Shown in pieces: positions 34,997 to 47,502 of a stretch of DNA of 64,000 nucleotides (its first letter is position 1; every line of letters starts with the position of its first letter). The position numbers were made by a program, and so were the translations under genes. The notes under the pieces are model-generated. The model searched no databases. It worked only from the letters and a program-made list of their open reading frames with translations, and was not told where the DNA came from. Source of the DNA: Nannobrachium achirus. Taxonomy: Eukaryota > Chordata > Actinopteri > Myctophiformes > Myctophidae. The stretch covers positions 2,571,195 to 2,635,194 of the forward strand of contig OY997657.1 in the NCBI GenBank assembly GCA_963921795.1, read 5' to 3'.

Positions 34997-35164
34997 TTAA
35001 AAATAGCTGATCTAGTTTAGCCCTAGAGATTAGCCCTAGAAGTGAGATTAGCCCTAGAAGGGATGTTTAAGCTCACAACGCGTTGCATCGCGACGCGTTG
35101 TGAGTTTAGCCCTAGAGATTAGCCCTAGAAGTGAGATTAGCCCTATAAGTGAGATTAGCCCTAG
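34997..35164. repeat. TTAGCCCTAGAAG repeat flanking a hairpin core
   Basis: AATAGCTGATCTAG is followed by several TTAGCCCTAGAAGTGAGA units, a core palindrome GCTCACAACGCGTTGC/GCGACGCGTTGTGAG, and more units. The simple repeats have grown at or near the hairpin arms and replaced the right outer arm. Confidence 0.75.
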
Positions 35165-35357
35165 AAGGGATGTTTGATCATCTCAGATGTTCTGTTTAGA
35201 GACACACAGTAACGCGTCTCCCCGCTACGTTTCCCTGTCTCTTCTCACACTGAACTAAACTGCTCTGAACCCAAGACAGTGTTCCCTGATGAACTCTTCC
35301 CTGAACCTTTATGTCCCATAAGTATAATTCTCATCTCTGAGGCTTTTTTACTGGGGC
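35165..35357 (-). pseudogene. Decayed AIG1/GIMAP exon
   Basis: After an acceptor (TTTATTTCCAG) the frame reads PSKKASEMRIILMGHKGSGK and continues through SSSGNT, a canonical P-loop GHKGSGKS. The frame then breaks near 35245, and QCEKRQGNVAGRRVTV follows in another frame. The segment that would hold DTPG is deleted, and the sequence ends near the KQ.I..L region. It shows that the ancestral local GIMAP had a normal P-loop, unlike the two intact exons. Confidence 0.82.
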
Positions 35358-35527
35358 CTGGAAATAAAAGAGCAATAGTCATAAATGATATCAAATTAAT
35401 TTCAAACTGTAAATATTGGAGACAATATTATCATATCAATCATTGACATTAACCTGAAGATGAGGCCATCTCTGCACGGGGGGGGGGGGGGGACTCTTCA
35501 CAGTGAACTGGACTGATGCAGCCTGGT

Positions 35528-35677
<150 letters not shown>

Positions 35678-35940
35678 CGTAACCATGTTAGATTCATTGA
35701 ACATTCAATTATTTTTTACAATGTCTTTCATTTATTTTTTATTCTTTTTTTAAAATAAAATAAAATGATGAAATAAATCTGACAATGATATGCATTAAAA
35801 TGATCATATCATACATCAAAGACAACCACTAATGCACACACACACACACACACACAGACACAGACACACACACACACAAACACGCGCATGTGCAAACAGG
35901 CGTACACACACACACGCACACGCACGCACAGTCAGGGAAG

Positions 35941-36050
35941 GAGGGGAGAGGAGAGGAGAGGAGAGGAGAGGAGAGGAGAGGAGAGGAGAGGAGAGGAGAG
36001 GAGAGGAGAGGAGAGGAGAGGAGAGGAGAGGAGAGGAGAGGAGAGGAGGA
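35941..36050. repeat. (GGAGA)n pentamer array, copy 1
   Basis: About 21 repeats of GGAGA. The surrounding segment, from ATGCACACAC to the AGAGTAGAGTTCAT part, is duplicated at 45860-46145. Confidence 0.95.
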
Positions 36051-36451
36051 ACAGAGTAGAGGTATGCTGTTTACACACATGCAATTATTGGGAGAGTAGA
36101 GTTCATAAAGTTCATACTTTAACATTCTATATTTAACACAGACTGTCCTGGTAGGACATTGGGCTGCAATTACTAGCCATCCACAATGCTGGTTACATTC
36201 AATAACATTCTGCCTGTCAAAAGGTTATTTTAGGAATGTATCAAGCATTGTAATTGGCTGAGGACCAATAGGCATAGATAATAAGGCAATTAGCCCTAGA
36301 AGGGAGCAGTACTGGCACCTGCCGTGAGGAGGGGGGGGGAGGGTACCGGGTTGAATGAGATTAAATAAATAAATAAAATAAATAAAACATATCACAGGCT
36401 GATTAATTAAGCGATTTAAACTGTTGTCCCAACCCCAACATAAACCTTAGC

Positions 36452-36702
36452 AGAGCGAGCTTGTAGATCTGCTATTTTTTAAAAGTCGTCAACTCATGAA
36501 CTGCAACTAAAATGTTGCTTCTGGGGTGCTTGTATATCTGCTTGTATATCTACTATTTTTCAATAGTTAAAGCACAAAATAACGCATAATAATGCGTTCC
36601 CAGTCTAAATGGGTTAAACCCCCTCCCCCTATGAAGAAGATTCATGGGGGCCCCACAGTGAATCCTTGTACCCAGGGCCCAGAATTTGATGCAACACCCC
36701 TG
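36452..36702. mobile_element. Fragment of the CAGGGG-ended hAT-like element with hairpin arm
   Basis: It contains GAGCTTGTAGATCTGCTATT, the GATTCATGGGGGCCCCACAG segment and the end CAACACCCCTG. The full-length relative with 8-bp duplications is at 48321-48647. The left part here is rearranged. Confidence 0.55.
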
Positions 36703-36729
36703 CTAATTAACAATATGATGTTTCCACAT

Positions 36730-36960
<231 letters not shown>

Positions 36961-37144
36961 ATTGAATTGACCTCTGAGGATCATTACAAAAAAGTCACAC
37001 TTCTGGATAAATATGAGACATTTCACAAAAATGTCTTTCTTAAATGCATGCATGCAGTCAGTCAGTCAGATAGATAGTCAGACAGACATTCAAATAGAAT
37101 GAATAACAAAACGACTGCTAAATTCTTCCTCCTAGTATAATCAT

Positions 37145-37200
37145 AATTGCGACCGTCAGGTCGCATTTACTATCAAAACCTCCACCGGCTGTCTGTCCGT

Positions 37201-37232
<32 letters not shown>

Positions 37233-37850
37233 CAGTCAGTCAGTCAGTCAGTCACACGTCACACGTCACACTTTTGCCCTGCTCATATCTCCGCAACCGT
37301 TGCCCCGATCCATGCCAAATTTTCCATCAATTCTCACATGGCCCTCTTCTAGCGCCACCATGAGGCCGATTCTTGCAAAACACATTTTTGGACACTGCTC
37401 CTACAATTTTAGCCCTAAAATCACGCAAATCGGTACACAGTATGTCTACACTCATCTCATCAACATGGATCTGTCTCATTTAGCGCCACCTTCAGGACGA
37501 TTTTCTTAAACACATTTTTGGACACTACTCCTACAGATTTGGCCCTAAAATCACACAAATCGCTACACAGTATGTCTACACTCATGTCATCAACATGGAT
37601 CTGTCCCATATAGCGCCACCTTCAGGCCAACTTTTACAAACACATTTTTGGACACTGCTCCTACAAATTTGGCCCTAAAATCACGCAAATCGGTACACAC
37701 TTGCTCTACACTCATCTCATCAACATGGATCTGTCCCAAATAGCGCCACCATCAGGCCGATTTTTTTAAACACATTTTTGGACACTGCTCCTACACATTT
37801 TGCCTGACTGTCGCTTATCTCCCTATTAGGGAGTCTTACTGGTAGTAGAT
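37145..37850. mobile_element. GCGACCGTCAGGTCGC repeat with internal 120-bp tandem units
   Basis: It starts AATTGCGACCGTCAGGTCGC, continues through CCGT/CAGT tetramers, and then has four units of about 120 bp each containing ACACATTTTTGGACACTGCT and TAGCGCCACC. It ends with CCTATTAGGGAGTCTTACTG. Shorter copies lie at 12002, 43618, 44515 and 62023. No protein is recognised. Confidence 0.7.
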
Positions 37851-37904
37851 AATCATGTTTTATAGGGGGGGAAATCATGGCACCCCATCTTTAAAGATAT
37901 TAGA

Positions 37905-38940
37905 CTATGTTATAGAACCCATCTCCCTTTATGGCTGCCAGATCTGGGGTCCCCTTGCCAACCAAGATTTATAAAAATGGGACAAACACCAACCGAGACG
38001 CTGCATGCAGAACTATGATAATCCATCCTCCACACCCAACGGAAAACAACAAACAATGCTTGCAGGGCAGAATTAGGACGATACACACTCATTATCAAAG
38101 TAAAAAAGAGAGCACTTAAATTGTATAACCACCTAAAAGAAAGCAACCCAGACACGCTTCATAACATGGCCCTCAACCATAGTGAAAACCTACAGCTATT
38201 CCCACTGAGTCAGCTGGCCCAGAGTCTCTGGGCACAAACACAAGCACAACTACCAGATGGAAAACACTTTGGACCAAACCAGATTATAAGAAAACAGAAA
38301 GAAAACTACCTGACATACTGGAAAGAGAACTCAAAACCAAAGCAAAATGGAATGCTATCTGGCACTAAAAAGAAAATATACATTGGCAGAATATCTGAGC
38401 ACAGTAAACCAGGGGTCTTCAACGTTTTCAGGCCAAGGACCCCTTAGTTTAGAAAGAGATGAAGCAGGGACCCCCACAACCTGTTCATAGATTCCATAGT
38501 TCCATTGTTAGACAGCACAACATTAGTGTATTTTGGATTCATGTCAACTTGTGTTTTCTGATATTTAACCACTTGAACCGTCAATACTTAATACATAACT
38601 TGACCTTTTACTCTTTACTTAGTCTGCTCTTTTTCCCCCTCTACACCAAACCTCTTTGCTAAAAATAGCCGATCTACAAGCTCACAACGCCTCGCAGCGC
38701 GAGGCGTTGTGAGCTTGTAGATCGGCAATTTTTGGCTCAAGTTCTCAGAATATGGACACAGGTTCAAGTTAGAAGAAAAAGTTTCTATCACACAAAGATT
38801 TGGAGGACCCCCTGTAGTAACTCTGAGGACCCCCTAGGGGTCCCGGACCCCCTGTTGAAGACCCCTGCGGAAAGCCTTGACTAGATACAGATTGAGTGAA
38901 CACAGCCTTGCAATAGAGAAAGGCCGCCACTGACACGACC
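37905..38940 (+). mobile_element. LINE ORF2 C-terminal fragment, split by a hAT element
   Basis: Fragments with YNHLKESNPDTLHNMAL, LSQLAQSLWAQTQAQ and FGPNQIIRKQKENYLTYWKE lie before 38407. The expected continuation LTRYRLSEHSLAIEKGRH appears at about 38876-38932, beyond the inserted element. Stops and shifts in 37905-38110 show that it is inactive. Confidence 0.75.
38410..38867. mobile_element. hAT-like element with central hairpin, inserted in a LINE
   Basis: The ends are CAGGGGTCTTCAACG and TTGAAGACCCCTG. The 8-bp flanks CAGTAAAC and CGGAAAGC agree at only 5 of 8 bases, so the duplication is degenerate or lost. The dispersed hairpin lies at its centre (38658-38736) with the full inner stem CTCACAACGCCTCGC. 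A fragment of the same family is at about 24600-24720. Confidence 0.8.
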
Positions 38941-39419
38941 GCGGTTTTCCCGGTGAACCTGAGCACAACGGTGGGGGCCGATGGGCAAGGAGGGTGGCGA
39001 GCTTGACGTATTTATTAGAAGTATTCCATAGGAAAAGGTACAGTTTCATGACAGTAAACTAAGATTATTGATTCACTTGATTAATAGTGTAATATGTACA
39101 CGTTAGGATGCATATTTGGAAAAGTAAACGTATATCATGTATTTTAGGAATAGCTTTTGTATGCAACTCGGCTTTCCATTTAGCAAAAAATGCCTAGATG
39201 AGGAACCTGCCCCGATATAAAATGATGAGAGGCATTTTGCCGATTTTTCGTAAGAGACTTGTCGCCAATTGCAAGATATTTAAAAGTTATTTGGGGCCAT
39301 GATGATAACCCCTCCTTCCCTCCTTCTCCTATTAAGGCATATTTGTCATATTAGCCAGGGATCCCTTTAAGCAAAAACAAGTCCAATCGACTGGACCAGT
39401 TCCTATAAAAGACCTTCCA

Positions 39420-40915
39420 AGAGAACAATGAAAGTATAAACAGGGCAGTAGAAGACCTCAATAATATATTTGACCTGACAGCCTCACCTTAAAGTATCAA
39501 AAAGCAGAGCCAGAAAAAACAATGAGGATGACATATGGTACGATAACGACTGTAAGGATCTCAGGAAAAAAAAAATTGGATAACGACGTCATAACGTTCA
39601 AACCAAAAACACAGAGACCCAGACAACTAGAACACACGTCTCCAATATGGGGAAACACTGAAACAATACAAGAATACAGTAAGAGAGAAGAGAGATCAAT
39701 ATGTCAGATACCAACTGCAAGATATCGGGGACTCCATACTAGGGCATTCACCATATATTCGAATATTCAAATATCAAAGTCACTATTCAACGTTTTTTTT
39801 ATTATTATTATTATTTTTTTAAATATATAGTTTATAAAGCTTGGCTAGATAGGAAGTCAATAAGAATGAGTTGTCAATGTCCCTGGTGGATGAATTTGTT
39901 AATGCTCTATACCAGGGGTTCTCAAACCTTTTTAGGCCGTGACCCCCAAAATAAACATATTTGAACTGGGGACCCCCACCCTGACAAGCACTTGGAATTG
40001 TAGGTATTACATTTAATGTGACTCGGTTTCCGCAGATAACTATTGTGAAAATAGCAGATCTACTGTAGATCGGCTATTTTCACAATGTTTGCCTCTTGCT
40101 TACTTAAAGGACAACTCCTCCCTAAAACACTTCTAGGCTCATTTTCCTACTTATATTGATCCCAAAAGACTGTACATGGGGTCTATTAGGCACAAATGCC
40201 CCTGTTGTTCAGTTTCCCCAGCAGAACCCAGCAGTGGAGCTTGTAAGCCTATCGCTTTTACACTATTTGTTGTGTTCAAAAGTGATTTTGTTTTTCATGA
40301 ATGTGTTACCAATGTGTTACCAATTACAAACACATCCATGCCTTGTTTGTCCAACACACGCCACCACACTCTCATTAATAATGTTTTGGGGGGAGCATTT
40401 GGCACAGGTGCCAATCAAAGTGACTGTACTGGCCAATCACAGGGCATCTTTTACGGGACTTGGCAAAACACATAAGAGAATAACATCTGTTTAGCAGAGT
40501 GTGAGGGCTTGTGTGGGACAACGATGACATGGATGTGTTTGTAATGGCAACTAGTACCACATTCATGAAAAATAAAAACACTTTTGATCACAACAAATAG
40601 TGTAAAAGCGATAGGCTTATAGGCTCCACTCTATGCTATGAGAGCTGCTGGGTTCTGCTGGGGAAACTGGACAACAGGGGAATTTTTGGATCAATATAAG
40701 TAGGAAAATGAGCCTAGAAGTGATTTAGGGAGGAGCTGTCCTTTAATATTTGACAGTTTGGCCAGTCCTGTCCAATATTCGACTATTCGAATACTTTGAG
40801 GTTGAATAATTCAAATACTAAAAATCACTATTTGTGAATGCCCTACTCCATACAAACAAACAGTTTCAGGGAAAACTGGAACAAACTAAGGACGACAAAC
40901 TAAGGACGAACCATC
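39420..40915 (+). mobile_element. LINE ORF2 fragment, split by a hAT element
   Basis: LINE-like coding (INRAVEDLNNIFDLT near 39450) runs to ATATCGGGGACTCCATAC. It resumes after the 39740-40845 insertion as AAACAAACAGTTTCAGGGAA (TNSFRENWNKL). One copy of the 8-bp target belongs to the LINE. Confidence 0.7.
39740..40845. mobile_element. 1.1-kb hAT-like element with 8-bp TSD
   Basis: The ends are TAGGGCATTCAC and GTGAATGCCCTA, with CTCCATAC duplicated at 39732-39739 and 40846-40853. Inside are a nested CAGGGGTTCTCAAACC-type segment (39912), a hairpin copy (40042-40086) and an inverted segment (40105-40230 against 40600-40740). The right end is also present at 42536-42645 through tandem duplication. 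Confidence 0.9.
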
Positions 40916-41660
40916 CATCCAAAAGGGGGCGCTACCCAGCTCTCTAACTATTCAGATATGCAGATATAGCGCCCCTAAAAAAGTAGTTAACTCTCAATTT
41001 CCAATGATCCACAACCCAGGTTGAATATAACTATCGGACCAGTTACCCATATATGGAGACCCTTACAGTAGCTGATAACCACATATGAAGATCCATGTAC
41101 TGTATTATGGTACATGCCTTTCATGCCCATACATGGAGATCACTGTCTGAACCAGCCTTACAGATATGGCATTCCCATATGAAGTTAGAAATGGGCTTAA
41201 TATTGATTTCACACAGGGATCTCCATGTATGGGCATAACATGGATTCTGTTAGAAGGGTTCCCATGACGTCACAACACATCCAACAACAATCCCTTTTAT
41301 GCCCATACATGGAGATCCCTATCTGAACCAGCCACACAGATATGGGCCATGTCTTGGCCATCTGGCCAGTGATGTATATCGATGACATAAGGGATCTTCA
41401 TATAATATGGGCTTAAAATGGATTCTGGGGAATACCCATATATGGACTTTTACATAGGTGATGTCACCTGTGATATCCCCTGTGATGTCACAGTGATGTG
41501 ATATCACCTGTGATGTCACAGTGATGTGTCAGGGGAACCACAGTGTCGTGACCTTCAGAGATACACGGATACGTGGACAAGATGTACCGGATGTGTCATC
41601 ACAGTGACATCAGAGCATGATGTCAGAGCAGCAAACCCATGTGTTCACACACCACTACAC
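40747..41660. repeat. Tandem duplication, copy 1
   Basis: It runs from GACAGTTTGGCCAGTCCTGT to the GCAGCAAACCCATGTG segment, and includes the hAT right end, LINE piece and first CCATATATGG motifs. Copy 2 is 42536-43585, which has an extra TTAA element. Confidence 0.8.
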
Positions 41661-41720
41661 GTCTACACGCAGACAAGCTGTGACATTTCTCATGGTAAAC
41701 ATTTATTAATCTTATCTTAC

Positions 41721-41830
41721 CAGTGTTGTCTTGTTGTTCTAGGAAGACGTGTGCAGTGTTTCAATGAGCAGAGTCAACAGGTCTTCATGGCTCCACTGTG
41801 GTGACACACTTCCTGTCCAGACAGGAAACA
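41721..41830 (-). other. Putative non-coding leader exon, copy 1
   Basis: On the minus strand a segment with ATGAAGACCTGTTGA (a four-codon uORF) runs to CAACACTG before a good donor GTAAGAT. The paralogous segment at 47790-47905 keeps the same uORF (ATGAAGACATGTTGA) and donor. It may be the 5' exon of the GIMAP-CARD gene or a copy of it. The exon's 5' edge is not defined. Confidence 0.4.
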
Positions 41831-42535
41831 CAAAACATATGCAGATGTGCCCGCAGGTTAATATCAGAATACTGATATATATTTTAGATTTTTAAACATG
41901 ACCCGCTTTAATTACTTCAGTCGATACAGTATTAGTATTTGAATGACTAGTATATTAGTATTAAAATGTTAGTTTTTATGTCCAATGAATTTGTATTTAA
42001 GTTCATAAAGTTAACATAAGTATAACTAAATGCATTGAAATGTTTAATAATATTGGTTAACAAATCAGAACTACTGTAGATCAAACTGTTAGATTGGATA
42101 TCAGAGTGTAACTGCAGTGCTCCTTTAAACAAGGATTTATTGTGACCTACAGTCACAGATTAGTTAGATTACTATGTGAACGGTCACAGCTTGTCCGTAT
42201 GTATCTCTGTCTGTCACACCTGACTCTGTGGTTCTATGTGTTTGTCGCTCTGACATCATGCTCTGATGTCACTGTGATATCACACTAACACAATTCCTTG
42301 CCCATATATGGAGTTCCCTGATGTCATCAATATTAAGCCCATATCTAACAGGACTTCATATGGGAATGCCCAGATATGGAAGCCACATAGGCCACATACC
42401 ACACTAACAGAATCCATATATGGCCAAGACAGATGGCCAAGGCAGCCCATATCTGTGTGGCATTGGGACAGGGATCTCCATATAAGGGCATAAAACGTAT
42501 GTTAATTAATCACAATGTTCGCCTCTTGCTTACTT

Positions 42536-43585
42536 AATGTTTGGCCAGTTTGGCCAGTCCTGTCGAATATTCGACAATTCGAATACTTTGAGGTCGAAGA
42601 TTTCGAATACTAAAAATCACTATTGGTGAATGCCCTACTCCATACAAACAAACAGTTTCTGGGAAAACTGGAACAAACTAAGGACGACAAAACAGGAGGA
42701 ACTATCCTTCCAAAAGGGGGTGCTACCCAGCTCTATATCTATTCAGATATGCAGATATAGCACCCTTAAAAAGTAGTTAAAGGGGAAGACCATGCACCCA
42801 TTTTCAATATTGAACTATGTCATTAATATACCTTAGACTCAGAGGAGTTGTGTAGAAATTTAAAAAAGAGTTCCCCCTCTTCTGTGTTGCCTAGAACTGG
42901 AAGATTGATTTTGGGGTTTGTATTGTAAAGTACAACTTGATGACATCACACATTGTACTTTACAATACAAACCCCAAAATCAATCCTCCAGTTCTAGGCA
43001 ACACAGAAGAGGGGGAACTTTTTTTTTATTTCCACACAACTCCTCTAAGGTATATTAATGACATAGTTCAATATTGAAAATGGGTGGTCTACCCCTTTAA
43101 CTCTCAATTTCCAACAATCCACAACCCAGGTTGAATATAAATAGTATGACTGGTCAGTGATGTATATGATCGGACCAGTTACCCATATATGGATACCCCT
43201 AGCTGATACCCATATATGGAGATCCATGTACTGTATTTTATGGTACATCCCTTTCATGCCCATACATGGAGATCACTGTCTGAACCAGCCACACAGATAT
43301 GGGCCATGTCTTGGCCATCTGGCCAGTGATGTATATCGATGACATAAGGGATCTTCATATAATATGGGCTTAAAATGGATTCTGGGGAATACCCATATAT
43401 GGACTTTAACATAGGTGATGTCACCTGTGATATCACCTGTGATGTCACAGTGATGTGATATCACCTGTGATGTCACAGTGATGTGTCAGGGGAACCACAG
43501 TGTCAGGCGTGACCTTCAGAGATACACCGGATGTGTCATCACAGTGACATCAGAGCATGATGTCAGAGCAGCAAACCCATGTGAA
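42536..43585. repeat. Tandem duplication, copy 2
   Basis: Direct repeat of 40747-41660. It differs by the TTAA element at 42781-43096 and small indels. Confidence 0.8.
42781..43096. mobile_element. 316-bp palindromic TTAA element with empty site
   Basis: The ends are AGGGGAAGACC and GGTGGTCTACCCCT, flanked by TTAA at 42777-42780 and 43097-43100. Almost the whole element folds on itself. The matching place in copy 1 (40987-40990) has a single TTAA, an exact empty site. It is of piggyBac or Kolobok type by target. Confidence 0.95.
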
Positions 43586-43617
43586 ATAAATCATCATGAC
43601 AAACACAATGATGAGCA

Positions 43618-43735
43618 TTAATTGCGACCGTAAGGTCGCAGTTTAGTATGAAAACCTCCACCGGCCGTCCGTCCGTCCGTCCGTCCGTCCGTCCGTCCGT
43701 CACACACGTCACACCTTTGCCCTGCTCAATGTATA
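43618..43735. mobile_element. GCGACCGTAAGGTCGC repeat, short copy
   Basis: Same start as the 37145 element, with CCTCCACCGGCCGTCC and a CCGT tetramer run, truncated after GCCCTGCTCA. A further copy with its inverted end is at 44515-44690. Confidence 0.75.
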
Positions 43736-44514
43736 CGTGTAACGCCTGATACTGAGGTGATGTGTCACTGTGACATCACAGATACTGAGGTGATGTGTCA
43801 CTGTGACATCACAGGTGAGATCGCAGTGATGTCAGATACTCAGAGCAGGGATCTCCATATTTAGGCATAAACAGGTGACATCACAGTGATGTCAGATACT
43901 CAGAGCAGGTATCTCCATATATGGGCATAAAATGGATTCTGTTAGGGATCTCCATACTGTATATGGGCATAAAAGGGATTAGTGATGTCAGATACTCAGA
44001 GCAGGGATCTCCATATATGGGCATAAAAGGGATTAGTGATGTCAGATACTCAGAGCAGGGATCTCCATATATGGGCATAAAAGGGATTCAGATGGAGATT
44101 CAACTTCAATGAGTAACAATGGCAAACTGTCAACTGCCCGTATGTCTTGATAATTGGTAAAACAAACTTTTGGCCTATTTGTGGCTTATCATCACATCCA
44201 ACCATCTTAAGATACTCAGCTAGTGGGGAATGCTCTCTTCCCTGGTGAGAATTGCCCCTTTATATAGGGCTTGTTTGTGTATTGTATGACATCACGCCAC
44301 ATCATCAGCTGTGGACTCTGTGATGTCATCGTATCTCCATGTATGGCCATCTCCGTATATGGAGATATAAGTCGTCCATGCCCAGGTATGGGCTGGTGAG
44401 GTCAGACTTTGTGTGATGGGTAGGTTATCTCCATATATGGAGATTCAACATTCCAGGTGTAACTATGGCTGCCCGTATGACGTGAGAGGTGGAGGCTGTG
44501 ATATTTGTGGAGAT

Positions 44515-44690
44515 AAGCGACCAACGGTCGCTTATCTCCCGATTAGGGAGTCTTACTGGTTGCGACCGTCAGGGAGCAGTTTACTATGAAAACCTCCACC
44601 GGCCGTCCGTCCATCCGTCCGTCCGTCCGTCACACGTCACACGTCACACCTTTGCCCTGCTCATATCTCCGCATCAGTATGACATCACAC
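44515..44690. mobile_element. GCGACC repeat, junction of two copies
   Basis: An end GCTTATCTCCCGATTAGGGA followed by GTCTTACTGG abuts a new start TTGCGACCGTCAGG, so two elements or their ends lie head to tail. Confidence 0.65.
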
Positions 44691-44764
44691 CACATGTGTA
44701 CACAAACCTTTGTGTACGTTGCTGTGGCAACAGTCTGTTGTTGCTGGTCTGTTAGTGTACTTTA

Positions 44765-44886
44765 GCAACCACCTTAGCAACCATGGTTTTACCCTAGCAA
44801 CCAACTGTTTACCCTAGCAACCAACTGTTTACCATAGCAACCATGTTTTTTTACTCTAGCAACCAACTGTTTACCATAGCAACCAG
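44765..44886. repeat. About 24-bp tandem repeat TAGCAACCAACTGTTTACC
   Basis: Five or six imperfect copies in a row, leading into the 37-bp satellite region. Confidence 0.85.
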
Positions 44887-44989
44887 ATACGCAGAGCAGG
44901 GATCTCCATATATGGGCATAAACAGGTGACATCACACTGATGTCAGATACTAAGAGCAGGGATTTCTCCATAATATATGGGCATAAAAG

Positions 44990-45410
44990 GGATTCTGTTA
45001 GGGATCTCCATATATGGGCATAAAAGGGATTCTGTTAGGGATCTCCATATATGGGCATACAAGGGATTCTGTTAGGGATCTCCATATATGGGCATAAAAG
45101 GGATTCTGTTAGGGATCTCCATATATGGGCATAAAAGGGATTCTGTTAGGGATCTCCATATATGGGCATAAAAGGGATTCTGTTAGGGATCTCCATATAT
45201 GGGCATAAAAGGGATTCTGTTAGGGATCTCCATATATGGGCATAAAAGGGATTCTGTTAGCTGTTAGTGATCTCCATATATGGGCATAAAAGGGATGCTG
45301 TTAGGGATCTCCATATATGGGCATAAAAGGGATTCTGTTAGGGATCTCCATATATGGGCATGAAAGGGATTATGTTAGGGATCTCCATATATGGGCATAA
45401 AAGGGATTGT
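44990..45410. repeat. 37-bp satellite with one CArG box per unit
   Basis: Eleven or so near-identical units of GGGATCTCCATATATGGGCA followed by TAAAAGGGATTCTGTTA. The array is very homogeneous, suggesting recent amplification. Related single units are dispersed from 41040 to 45720. Confidence 0.97.
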
Positions 45411-45986
45411 ATCCCAGATGATGCCCTGTTAGGAGATCCACACTAACAGAATCCATATATGGTCCTACCGACAGCTGCTATAAGCCAACCCTGGCGATAA
45501 GGTCTGAGTCGAAGAAATGCTTCTTTCCTGGCAAGAATTGCCCCTTTATACTGTAGGGGTCGTTTGTGTATTGTATGACATCACGCCACATCATCGGCTG
45601 AGGACTGTGTGATGTCATCATATCTCCATATATGGAGACATAAGTTGCTCATGCCCAAATATGGGCTGGTGAGGTCAGACTTAGTGTGATGCGTAGGTTA
45701 TCTCCATATATGGAGATTCAACTTCAATGAGTAACCATGGCAAACTGTCAACTGCCCGTATGTCTTGATAATTGGTAAAACAAACTTTTGGCCTATTTGA
45801 TCTCCAGATTAGGGAGTCTTACTGGTATGAGATCATATCCTACATCAAATACATCCACTAATGCACACACACAGTCACACACACACACGCACGCACGCAC
45901 GCACACACACACAGGTGCAAACAGGCGTCCGCACACAAAAACACACACACACACACACACACCGCGCGCACACGCACGAACACAGG

Positions 45987-46085
45987 CAGGGAGGGAGAGG
46001 AGAGGAGAGGAGAGGAGAGGAGAGGAGAGGAGAGGAGAGGAGAGGAGAGGAGAGGAGAGGAGAGGAGAGGAGAGGAGAGGAGAGG
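45987..46085. repeat. (GGAGA)n pentamer array, copy 2
   Basis: Counterpart of 35941-36050, with the same CA/CG-rich left flank and the same right flank ACAGAGTAGAGGTATGCTGT. Confidence 0.95.
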
Positions 46086-46244
46086 AACAGAGTAGAGGTA
46101 TGCTGTTTACACACATGTAATTATTGGGAGAGTAGAGTTCATGAAAGTTCATACTTTAACATTCTTTTATAGACAGGTAGACAGACAGATGTGTTGGAGA
46201 GGAGAAGAAAGAGAAGAGAGGAGGAACAGAGTAGAGGTATGCTG

Positions 46245-46378
<134 letters not shown>

Positions 46379-46639
46379 AATTGACCTCAGAGGATCATTA
46401 AAGACAGAGCTTGACATTCAATTTTTGAGGTACATTTCTCATTCACAAAGGAGGTCACTCTTCCAGATAAATATGAGACATTTCACAGAAATGTCTTTCT
46501 TAAATGCATGCATAGACAGTCAGGCAGACAGATAGACAGATAGATAGTCAGACAGACAGACATTCAAATAGAATGAATAACAAAAGGACTGCTAACGACC
46601 CCCCCCCCCCCCCTTGCTCCATCCACTCCATATAGGGGC

Positions 46640-47205
46640 AGTCCATAGTTTGCATACAGCACTAAGCTATAGGATCCAGTCCATAGTTTGCATACAGCAC
46701 TAAGCTATAGGATCCAGTCCATAGTTTGCATACAGCACTAAGCTATAGGATCCAGTCCATAGTTTGCATACAGCACTAAGCCATAGGATCCAGTCCACAG
46801 TTTGCATACAGCACTAAGCCATAGGATCCAGTCCACAGTTTGCATACAGCACTAAGCTATAGGATCCAGTCCATAGTTTGCATACAGCACTAAGCTATAG
46901 GATCCAGTCCATAGTTTGCATACAGCACTAAGCTATAGGATCCAGTCCATAGTTTGCATACAGCACTAAGCTATAGAATCCAGTCCATAGTTTGCATACA
47001 GCACTAAGCCATAGGATCCAGTCCATAGTTTGCATACAGCACTAAGCCATAGGATCCAGTCCATAGTTTGCATACAGCACTAAGCTATAGGATCCAGTCC
47101 ACAGTTTGCATACAGCACTAAGCTATAGAATCCAGTCCATAGTTTGCATACAGCACTAAGCTATAGGATCCAGTCCATAGTCTGCATACAGCACTAAGCT
47201 GCTAC
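46640..47205. repeat. 38-bp satellite, about 15 copies
   Basis: The unit is CAGTCCATAGTTTGCATACA followed by GCACTAAGCTATAGGATC. Copies differ at only a few positions (CATAG/CACAG, GCTAT/GCCAT). Each unit has TTTGCATA, close to an octamer motif. Confidence 0.97.
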
Positions 47206-47409
47206 GAACGTCACAGAACAAGTGAAATCAAGAACCACAAGTACATTTTTAATGAACTTGTCCAGAAGGATTTATTACTTGTCCCGGACAACAGGACAAG
47301 CCTTAATGTCAAGCCCTGATTAAATATGTATTTGAGCTATTATTTAATTTGACTTGCTTTTAACTGCTGCCTTATCAAATACTGTGGACAACCTGAATCT
47401 GTGAGTGCG

Positions 47410-47500
<91 letters not shown>
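47410..47500. repeat. (GT)n microsatellite
   Basis: GT run with a few GC steps at the left end. Confidence 0.95.

Positions 47501-47502
<2 letters not shown>

Larger units (their letters stand above)
41040..45720. promoter_or_regulatory. Field of CCATATATGG (CArG-like) motifs
   Basis: About 25 exact or near-exact copies of CCATATATGG, the serum-response-factor consensus CC(A/T)6GG, are spread over 4.7 kb, usually as CTCCATATATGGGCAT or CCCATATATGGAGATC. Many are accompanied by TGATGTCAC. They surround the leader exon at 41721. The repeats are satellite-like, so regulatory function is an inference. Confidence 0.4.

Noticed and set aside
35829-36125. Ser/Leu repeat ORF (also 45793-46152)
   Set aside because: Translation of the GGAGA pentamer on the opposite strand.
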